Part shown: one piece after another, positions 8,864 through 17,000 of the stretch
Numbering within the stretch: the first letter of the stretch is position 1
Layout: each line of letters opens with the position of its first letter
Assembly (NCBI GenBank): GCA_002509745.1
Contig: DAWK01000104.1
Span: forward strand, 1 to 36,961
Direction: 5' to 3'
Length of the DNA stretch: 36,961 bases
DNA from: Methanobacteriaceae archaeon UBA349
GTDB taxonomy: Archaea > Methanobacteriota > Methanobacteria > Methanobacteriales > Methanobacteriaceae
Made by a program: the position numbers and the translations under genes
Notes under the pieces: generated by a model
What the model was told of the DNA's origin: nothing
Database searches by the model: none
The model's input: the letters and a program-made list of their open reading frames with translations, nothing else

Positions 8864-11800
8864 TTAAATGTTTTTTCTATAATATCCAACACCGAATAGT
8901 CCTAAAAGTCCAATTATACCCAAAATAGCAAAGAATGAAACTCCCGTACTATCCGAGGATCCTTGCGGGTTTTTACTAACTTCATATGCTTTTTGCTGTG
9001 AGCTACTGGAACCAGTTGTACTTTCAGATGCAGATGAGTCAGACGATTCCTTAGACTGAGTCGAAGCAGAAGATTGACTATTACTGGAAGAAGATTGACC
9101 CTTATCCTCAATAGATGAAGATTGACCATTTTCTCCAGTAGATGAACCACCCTGTGAAGGGGTAGATGGATCATTGGATACTATGCCAATATCTTTACCA
9201 GTAGCCGCTTGCATAATCTTAGCATAAGCTTTCAGTGTCGCAGAGGAAGCAGAGGAAGCCTTGGCCACCCACTTATTGAACTCTAAATTAGCACAAGTAT
9301 GGTGACAACAAACTACTCCATAATCCACCGTAGCTTTGATGTATTCATTGGCCACTGCAGTTTGAGTTGCTGCATCCATAGTAATCATACCTCTTCGAGC
9401 AGCTTCCAGTATCCATGCTGCAGTTGAAGCAAATGCATAAGGATTAGCCTTTAAAAGCTGATTTTTAACACTAGAATCAAGTATATAGTTTTCAGCAATA
9501 GATTTCCAGGTTGAATCACTAACAGATTCTGGAATAATTGCTTCCCAGGCAAATAAATGACCAATTTCTCTGGCAATTTCATTGGCACCTGAAAAACCTT
9601 CATTAAGCATACCTTCTTTCCATTTAGGATTTAAAATCCTTGAATGTATTTCAGTAGACATAAACTGACCTAAAGTCTCAATGCGTGGAGTTCCCCGAGT
9701 ATTGGCAATGAAAACACTGACATCTTTATTAGAAATACTTTCAGCAGTCATTGTAAGGCCACCTAGATATTGATATACGTCATCATTATCCAGAAGTCCG
9801 TAGTTATTGTCTCTCACTTGAATAGTAGCATCAACGTTCTTTAACTGGTTTTTAAATGCATCAATACCATTTAAAGCATATATCCCATTGCCATAAATAT
9901 ATGACATCTTGGAAAGATAAACTTCTATCAAATCATTCTGATCATCCCATCCAGATGTGGAAGGAATCAGTTGAGCAACACCAGTACCATATGCCTCAGC
10001 AGGAGGACCAAATATACGTGATCCTGCTAAAATTTGAGCAATAGTAGAATTCATTCCACTTTGGGTATAATTAGCCAAATCTGCCAAGTAGTGTTTGCGT
10101 ATATAGTTGTTTTCAGCACTTTCTGATAGATTAGCAACTTGTCTGAATGCGTTGTCCAAAACGTTAGTAGTATATGAAAAGGTGTCTCTGAATAATCCAC
10201 TTATGGTTACCAGCACATCAATTCTAGGGCGCTTTAAATCTGATAAAGAGGTTATTTTATAGCCACTAAAACGTTTACTAGTATCATAAGTTGGTTCTAG
10301 ACCCATATACCTTAATACCATGGCAATAGATTGGCCCATGGTACGCATCGTCTCAGTAGACCACAATACAATTCCCACAGTTTCTGGATATTTTCCATTT
10401 GCGGCATAGTATTGAGCCAGCATTTCATCGGCCATTTGACTTCCAATTTTCCAGGCAGTTGAATCTGGTGCCATACGCGGATCAAATGAATAAAAGTTCA
10501 ATCCCGTAGGTAAAACATCTTCACCCCTACGTATAGGATCGCCACCTAATGATGGAGAAACAAAAGTTCCATTAAGAACATTTAATAAGTTTTCCATCTC
10601 CAAATTGGAAGTAAGTAGTGACCGTAAATAATTCCGATACTCAGTATTATTTCGATTAATCGGATCAAAACTAACAATAGAATCAATCATTTGTTCTAAT
10701 TCAGTTCCATTAAGGGCAACACCAAATGTATGCAGCCCATATGGAATCAAAGAAGATTCAATTTCCTCTAAATGATGTTCAACCTTATTTTTGATATCTT
10801 CAAAACTAGTGGAATTTAGGTCGATATTGAAATCTTCGTTTAGATTTAAGGATTTAATAAGTTCCAATATTTCGCTTTGAAGTACTGCTTTTCTATCAGA
10901 CTGATCTGTAGAATCATAGCTACTAATTTTATCTTTAAGTGTTGCAAGATTACCATAAAGACCAGAATTAACTATGGTAGCGGTTAAATGGTCAATAATA
11001 ACTGCATATCCTCGTCTTTTTGCTTGTGTTCCTTCTCCAGTGTTATCCATAATATATGGATATATATTGGGCATATTACCTAAAAGAACATCAGGCCAGT
11101 CTTCAATACCCAGCCCTACACTTCTACCCGGAAGCCATTCCAGAGTTCCATGGGTTCCTAGATGAATTACAGCATTAGCTTTCATGGTGTTTTGCAACCA
11201 CATGTAAAACGCAATATACTGATGTGTGGGAGGTAATGTTGCTGAATGGGCAATAGAAGTTGGGTCTTCACCCCATCCTCTCATGGGTTGAGCACCCACG
11301 AAAATGTTGCCTAGCATTATACCGGGAATGACAATTTTTCCATCATAAACCATGACATTTCCGGGAGCAGGTCCCCACTTTGCAATAACTTCATTTTGAA
11401 GATCTTGGGGTAAGGTCGCAAACCATTTCTGATAATCACTTAAGGGCATGGTTATGGCCCCAGCATCAACTAGTTTCTTAAGCTCACCTGGAGCCCAGGA
11501 ACCCACATTGTTTCCAGCAGTTAAAAACAGATTAATTATTGATTCTACCGAATAATTACCATTTACGGTATAACCCGCATCATCCATTGCTTTAAGAATC
11601 TGAGATATGCTTTCTGGAACATTAAGATAAGATGCTCCTACACCATCTTTTCCTCCAGCAGCATTGTAGTAAATAAGAGCTATCTTTTTAACAGAATTTT
11701 GGAGTATTTGTAAATCTATCCAGTTTACAACCCTGCTGGTGACTCTTTCAATTCGATCGAGTATTGGTGTGTATTTTTTTATACTTATTCCTGTAAAAGA

Positions 11801-13180
11801 ATCAATCTCACTAGATTCAACACCACCCATCAAAATAGGCTCAATACGTCCTTCCATTTCTGGCCAGGCCACTTGCCAGTATACCTCACTGGAAAGTCCT
11901 GAAGAACTATTTTCCCAAGTATCCATATCTGAGGCATAAATTGGAGCAAAAACAGGCACATTAAGTTTTTCCAGAATCTCAGCACTGGCCGTGGCATTAC
12001 TCAATACCATGGTGTATCCCATGCAGCATACCAGAGCATTAATCCGGGATGAATTTCCATTCATGAAAAAACTGGAAAATGCACTGGCTCTTGCAGAATT
12101 ACTTGAATCACAGATAACAAGCATTACATTCATGCCTTTTTCTTCCAGGCTTCTTAAAAGCGCTTGCAATAATTCGCCGTTTCCATTCATGAAATGAGAT
12201 TTATAACCCAAGATTCCAACCCAGGGAGCACTTGCATTATATGATCCATTTTGTGAATACCAATTCAGATAATCATTGAAACTGGTAAATGATGCAATAA
12301 CTGAATCCGGATGGTAAACGAACACTGTAGGATAAGAAACCGGGCTTAAATCCTGAGAAGGGATAACATACATTCCAATTTTTTGAAGTGTTTTAAGCTG
12401 GAATCGGCCCATGTTTTCTTCACCCGAGTTATCCCAGTAAATTCTCATTTGTGTATCATTGGAATTAATAGATGAATCATTGTTGAAAGTTGAATTAGAT
12501 CTTAAAGCCCATATTATGGCATTAGTACCATTAATTAGCTCTTTCACCTTGTTAACCGAACTTACACCAATCATTTCCAGAACAATAATGTCTGATTTCA
12601 AGGCAAATTCTTTAATCTCATTTTCAAGGATGGTGTTTCCAGAAGTTAAATCACTGGTAGTGTAAAACTTCAAATTGTAATAGTATCCTTCTTCTCGAAG
12701 TTTTCTATTGGAGTAAACCATTGGTTTGGAGTAGGTTGAAGATCCACTCAAAATGAGAAGATTGTAGGCTCTCAAGTTTACTGATGAATAACCGTAGCTT
12801 GAATTTGTTGAGTTTAACCAGTTCATTTGTACATTTACCAGTTGAGACAAGTGGCCCAAAGCAGTAACATTGACCTTTAAACTAGTTTTATTACTTTTAA
12901 AATTCAGTTTATACTGACTATTCCCAGATTTAGTAACTGAAACATTAGAAATAGAATTTCCATCAGAATCTTTTACAACAACAATTGGCAAATTATTGCC
13001 TGAGAGAGCTTCTGGATGCTCTAAAGTAATATTTAAAGCAATTTCTGAATCTATTTCACCCCCCTGTGTAGTGTTTGCTGCAGAAACCGATCCACAGACT
13101 ATCATTGCGAAAACCATAGCCAAAGCTAAAAAAATCATTTGTTTTCGAATCTTTTCACCTCCTTTAAATTTATAGTACAT
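8864..13180 (-). CDS. surface-anchored CobN-like chelatase-fold protein 1 (HmuS-like)
   Basis: This very large exported protein (up to 1438 residues) has a signal peptide ending near VCGSVSAA, a beta-rich N-terminal domain and a CobN/ChlH-type body. A Ser-rich stalk with KAYEVS, one membrane helix and a basic tail (YYRKNI) follow. The core motif HLGTHGTLEWLPG (about residue 672) and CCHHTC (about 1287) are intact, so tetrapyrrole and metal binding are plausible. Its position outside the membrane and the lack of CobS/CobT argue against ordinary cobalt insertion. With the next three genes it mirrors hmuSTUV, where HmuS acts on haem. Coordinates use the outer ATG; the ribosome site GGAGGTGA (13154-13161) points instead to ATT at 13150, where the paralogue has ATG. 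Confidence 0.88.
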   Translation of the reverse strand: MYYKFKGGEKIRKQMIFLALAMVFAMIVCGSVSAANTTQGGEIDSEIALNITLEHPEALSGNNLPIVVVKDSDGNSISNVSVTKSGNSQYKLNFKSNKTSLKVNVTALGHLSQLVNVQMNWLNSTNSSYGYSSVNLRAYNLLILSGSSTYSKPMVYSNRKLREEGYYYNLKFYTTSDLTSGNTILENEIKEFALKSDIIVLEMIGVSSVNKVKELINGTNAIIWALRSNSTFNNDSSINSNDTQMRIYWDNSGEENMGRFQLKTLQKIGMYVIPSQDLSPVSYPTVFVYHPDSVIASFTSFNDYLNWYSQNGSYNASAPWVGILGYKSHFMNGNGELLQALLRSLEEKGMNVMLVICDSSNSARASAFSSFFMNGNSSRINALVCCMGYTMVLSNATASAEILEKLNVPVFAPIYASDMDTWENSSSGLSSEVYWQVAWPEMEGRIEPILMGGVESSEIDSFTGISIKKYTPILDRIERVTSRVVNWIDLQILQNSVKKIALIYYNAAGGKDGVGASYLNVPESISQILKAMDDAGYTVNGNYSVESIINLFLTAGNNVGSWAPGELKKLVDAGAITMPLSDYQKWFATLPQDLQNEVIAKWGPAPGNVMVYDGKIVIPGIMLGNIFVGAQPMRGWGEDPTSIAHSATLPPTHQYIAFYMWLQNTMKANAVIHLGTHGTLEWLPGRSVGLGIEDWPDVLLGNMPNIYPYIMDNTGEGTQAKRRGYAVIIDHLTATIVNSGLYGNLATLKDKISSYDSTDQSDRKAVLQSEILELIKSLNLNEDFNIDLNSTSFEDIKNKVEHHLEEIESSLIPYGLHTFGVALNGTELEQMIDSIVSFDPINRNNTEYRNYLRSLLTSNLEMENLLNVLNGTFVSPSLGGDPIRRGEDVLPTGLNFYSFDPRMAPDSTAWKIGSQMADEMLAQYYAANGKYPETVGIVLWSTETMRTMGQSIAMVLRYMGLEPTYDTSKRFSGYKITSLSDLKRPRIDVLVTISGLFRDTFSYTTNVLDNAFRQVANLSESAENNYIRKHYLADLANYTQSGMNSTIAQILAGSRIFGPPAEAYGTGVAQLIPSTSGWDDQNDLIEVYLSKMSYIYGNGIYALNGIDAFKNQLKNVDATIQVRDNNYGLLDNDDVYQYLGGLTMTAESISNKDVSVFIANTRGTPRIETLGQFMSTEIHSRILNPKWKEGMLNEGFSGANEIAREIGHLFAWEAIIPESVSDSTWKSIAENYILDSSVKNQLLKANPYAFASTAAWILEAARRGMITMDAATQTAVANEYIKATVDYGVVCCHHTCANLEFNKWVAKASSASSATLKAYAKIMQAATGKDIGIVSNDPSTPSQGGSSTGENGQSSSIEDKGQSSSSNSQSSASTQSKESSDSSASESTTGSSSSQQKAYEVSKNPQGSSDSTGVSFFAILGIIGLLGLFGVGYYRKNI

Positions 13181-13189
13181 CCCTTTACA

Positions 13190-13280
13190 AATGTACTTGA
13201 ATATAAATCAAGTAAAATTGATATTTATATCTTTCTATTTTTTCAAGTTAACTTTAATTATATTCAAGTAAAGTTTAAAT
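13190..13280 (-). promoter_or_regulatory. promoter and operators of CobN-like gene 1
   Basis: A perfect 21-bp palindrome, TACTTGA-N7-TCAAGTA (13194-13214), sits about where transcription should start, given the minus-strand TATA box at about 13221-13233. Two further copies of the half site occur upstream as a 21-bp-spaced direct repeat, TTCAAGTTAACTTTAA (13242) and TTCAAGTAAAGTTTAA (13263). This differs from the TTATTAC/GTAATAA operator of the other island operons, so this gene may answer to another regulator. Confidence 0.6.
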
Positions 13281-13320
13281 AAAATAAATAAGAATAGAAT
13301 AATGGGGTTGATGTTGTCAT
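13264..13320 (-). CDS. possible 18-residue leader peptide ORF
   Basis: An ATG at 13320 opens 18 codons ending in TGA at 13264, inside the half-site repeats upstream of CobN-like gene 1. A perfect GGAGG lies 9 nt before it and could be masked in a small hairpin (CCTAA...TTAGG, 13321-13343). It may be a leader peptide or chance. Predicted transcription of the large gene starts downstream of it, so a separate or earlier promoter would be needed. Confidence 0.25.
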   Translation of the reverse strand: MTTSTPLFYSYLFYLNFT

Positions 13321-13370
13321 CCTAAACTACCTCCTTACTTAGGAAAGGCCCAAGGGAGATTAATTCTCCC
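13321..13370. other. GC-richer hairpin pair in intergenic region
   Basis: Two inverted repeats stand out from the AT-rich background: CCTAA / TTAGG (13321-13343), enclosing a GGAGG on the minus strand, and GGGAGA / TCTCCC (13354-13370) with a 5-nt loop. On the plus strand the second is followed by a T run and could terminate. Possible structured RNA; strand and role unknown. Confidence 0.35.
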
Positions 13371-13474
13371 AAATACTATTTTTAAATAAAAAAATCAATA
13401 TATCATAAAATTAAGGTTTATTAATTAAAAAAGCAATACTTAAAAAATTCTTAAAATAAAAAAACAAAAAATAA

Positions 13475-13663
13475 TTATTTATTAGATATTTTATCTCTAA
13501 ATAAATATCCTCCACCAGCAATAGCACCAATGGCCACCACTACAGCAGCACCAGTTCCGGGAAAACTTGATCCCGATGATGAACTTTTTGGGGTAGAATT
13601 ATCAGATCCAGTACTAGTAACCTCTTCAGAAGGATAAAATTGTTTTTTAGTCTTATTATCGTC
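13475..13663 (-). pseudogene. orphan surface-protein anchor fragment (FPGTG type)
   Basis: An open frame of about 62 codons without a proper start reads a Ser/Asn/Thr-rich stalk, then FPGTG, a small-residue membrane helix (AAVVVAIGAIAGGGYLF) and a charged tail (RDKISNK). This is the layout of a sortase-type LPxTG cell-wall anchor and differs from the KSYEVS anchors nearby. A TGA closes the frame on the upstream side within GGATGTGA. I read it as the 3' remnant of a lost surface-protein gene; a tiny intact gene with an odd start is less likely. Confidence 0.55.
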
Positions 13664-13856
13664 TCACATCCTAAACAATAATATAAAACCTTCATGAATT
13701 TTAATTCTAACAATAATTATTTGTAAATTAATTATATAATACTTACTATTATATTTTTATTATTATTTTTTTAGAAAATAAAATATTTTGTAATAAATCC
13801 CTGAAAATTAGCTGATAATTAAAAATTATGTATTTCTATAAGCTGCTTTTAAAAAA

Positions 13857-13963
13857 GAGGCTGACTCATAATTCAAAATAGTGAAAAAAATAAGGGTAAA
13901 TAAAGCTTTAAATTCAAAAATAAGCAATATTTATTTTGAAAAATTTAATTATGGGTCAGCCTC
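13857..13963. mobile_element. MITE-like element with 17-bp inverted ends
   Basis: A 107-bp stretch has ends GAGGCTGACTCATAATT and AATTATGGGTCAGCCTC, which are inverse complements except for one base, with further inner pairing (TTCAAAATA / TATTTTGAA). AAAAAA flanks both sides and could be a target duplication, though poly-A makes that weak. It encodes nothing. It may be a small non-autonomous transposon, or a hairpin marking the 3' end of CobN-like gene 2. Confidence 0.5.
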
Positions 13964-13988
13964 AAAAAATAAAAAAAAGAAAAAAGGG
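13963..13988 (-). terminator. T-tract terminator after CobN-like gene 2
   Basis: Minus-strand CCCTTTTTTCTTTTTTTT lies about 15 bases past the stop and runs into the inverted-repeat element. It matches the terminators of the other two large surface genes. Confidence 0.55.
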
Positions 13989-14003
13989 TAGATTATAGTT
14001 TTT

Positions 14004-17000
14004 TTAGTTTCTTCCAACACCTTTGAAATATCCGAATCCAATAAGGCCCATAAGAGCAATTAGGCCAACTAAGGCATAAGCATAGTTGTCATTATTCTTA
14101 GATGAGCTTTGAATGTTTTTGGAAACTTCATAAGACTTTTGTGAAGACTGTTCACCGGCAGTTGACTGAGATTCTTCACTGACAGATTTATCCTGAGAAG
14201 AACCAGAACTGGAACCAGAGCTAGTAGAAGATCCACCACTAGAACCAGAATCAGAACTACCATCAGAACCATCTTCAGAAGGATTACCGCCTTCAGATGG
14301 TTTAGCAAGTTCCGGAGCAAACCCTGCAGCCAAAGTTGACTGATAAACAGCATTTTTGAACTTAGCCAGCATATTTGGGTTAATATATTGGGAAGCCCAT
14401 TTCATCGTAGCTAAATTACCACAAGTACTGTCAGAACAAGCCATACCATTGTCAATAACATTTTGAGCCATAGTATTAGCTAAAAATTTCATATCAGACT
14501 CACTGGCCTTCCAATAGCCTTTTCTTATGGAATCCAATAAAACAGCTGCCATAGATTGATGTGAATATGGATTAGCACTATCAAACCATTTTTTCATGTT
14601 CAAGTTATACTTGTCTTTGAAGTAGACATCATATGCTTCCTGGAACATGTTGGAATTCACAGAATTATGTGAAGTTACTCTCCAAGCAGCAAGGTTTTTT
14701 ATGAATTCAGAGAACTCAGCTGCACCGGGAGCACCAGACTGCATCATCTTCTCAATATATTTCGGATTAGTGTAAGTGGATCTTACATCTCTCCAGAGAG
14801 ATTCGGCCAGTGTTTCCAGTTTGGGGTTGTTGAGATTTTCCGAGTTCATAATATACATCAGTGGCTCCTTACCTGATATTTCTCTTATGGTAAGGCCCAG
14901 ACCACCAAAGTATCCCATGTAGTCACTGTCACTGAATAAACTATTAGCATTGAAAGTTCGTCTAAATACGACTGCCTCTGTTCCATTGAGATTTTGTTTG
15001 TACAAATCTTCAAATAGAATAGAGTTAACCTCTGATCCCTGGAATAGATTTCCAAAGGTGCTGATGTAAGTATCAGCTAATTGACTCTCATTTTCCCAGG
15101 ACCCACCTGCAAGCAATGCATGCTGCATGGCATTTTTGTGATTACCCTCTTCTTGAGAGAATATTCTTGCCATGGACAGTTTTCTGGCCATATCATCAGA
15201 GTATCCCTTTGACTTTAAGTATTGGTAGGTATTTTCTGAATTCTGTTTCACATAGTTTGGCTGAGTATCATTGGCTGCTGCGGCTAATCTAACTGCTTTA
15301 TCAATGAGATCCAATCTACATCGGAACATGGTCAAGTATAGAGCAGTAGTACTCACCACTACATCAATTCTAGGCCTTCCTAAGTTAGTAATTAACTTAA
15401 CATCAGTTACAATACTTGGATTTGAGGCATCAGGTACTCGTTCTACACCTAACAGATAAAATATCGCTGCTTCCATTACACCCATATCCTGTTGCGTATG
15501 AATAGCCCAGAGCATGAATGATATTTTAGTAGGGTAGTTACCAGTTTTATTCAAGTAGTCATCAATTAAGTCCTGAGCGAGCTTATTACCAATAGCTGTA
15601 GCCTCGGCAGTTGGAACTTTCCTAGGGTCAAATGAATAGAAGTTAGTTCCAGTTGGCAGTACATTCGGGTTATTAATTGGATCCCCAGAAATACCTGGTG
15701 GGATATATCTACCATTTAATGCCCTGAGAAGACCTGTCATCTCATTGGTACATTTATTGATATTTTCAGCGTGTACTAAAGCCTTGTTTAGATACGTGGT
15801 CATTTGTGGAGATGTTGAACCAAGAACTGAAATTTGAGCTTGATTAACATTCATTCCCTCTATCAATAACTTCTTAAGTATTAACTGAACCTGTGTATCA
15901 GATAGATTATTGGCTTTCATATAATCTCTGAAACCAAACCCAAGCAAAGATTGAACTAGATTGGTAAGCTCATCTCCCTGAGGTGGCTGTCCAAATACAT
16001 GCAATCCATAGGGTATGAATTCTGATTCTATATCATCCAAATACGCGTGCACTTTTCCCAGGAACTGGTCAAAGTTAGTATCGTTGATTGTGGTTAAGTT
16101 CACTCCAATATCTTCATTGATTTTTAGGTCCTTTACTAATTGTAAAATACTTGTCTTTAGTTTAGCTTTGGTTTCGGCATCAATATTAGGGGAATTGTAT
16201 TCTGAAATTTTGTCGTTGAGTATGGTCAAATTACCGTATAGTCCTGAAACAGTTAATGATGGAGTTAAATGGCTTATCATTAGTGCTCCTTGACGTCTTT
16301 TTGGTAACATACCCTCACTACCTTCTACAGTAAATGGATATATCACTGGAATATCCTGACTTACAATAGCTGCCCAGCAGTTATCTATATCCAGACCAGG
16401 CCCAGTTTTTCCAGGTAGCCATGCTACAGTACCGTGCCTTCCCATGTCAATAATTGCATCTGCCTTAAAGTCGTTCTTTAACCAGAAGTAAAAGGCCAGA
16501 TATTGGTGAGTAGGTGGCACACTGCCTGCATGATACATGGCATCAATATCCTGGTTATAACCACGTGAAGGTTCAGGTGCTAAAATTACATTACCATATT
16601 GGATAACTGGGAGAACCAGATATTTTACACCATTTTTAGTGTAAGTCATTATGTCACCTGGTGGTTCACCCCACATATCAATGACTTCTTTTCTTTTGGC
16701 GGCATTGAGTTTATTAAACCAATTCAAGTACTCATACTCAGGAACCAAGATCACTGGATTATTTTTTACCAGTTTTTCTAACTCGCCTGGAGCCCATAAT
16801 CCTACATTCAAACCTTGATTACGGATTAAATCCACTAAAGTATTGTTAGTCGGTAGGTTATTGGTTCCAAGGTCGTAACCACTGTCTTTAAGAGCCTGTA
16901 ATATACTGCTAATACTGTTGTATACATCCAGGTGTCCTGCTGTTGCTCCCTGGTCTTTACCAGTTCCGTGCCAGTAAATTATTGCTATTTTTTTATCACT

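Noticed and set aside
8914..9174. Minus-strand ORF in the stalk region of CobN-like gene 1
   Set aside because: It is a shadow frame over the Ser-rich repeat codons; the same occurs in the stalk of the second paralogue (14069-14353) and in the His-bearing protein (20051-20266).
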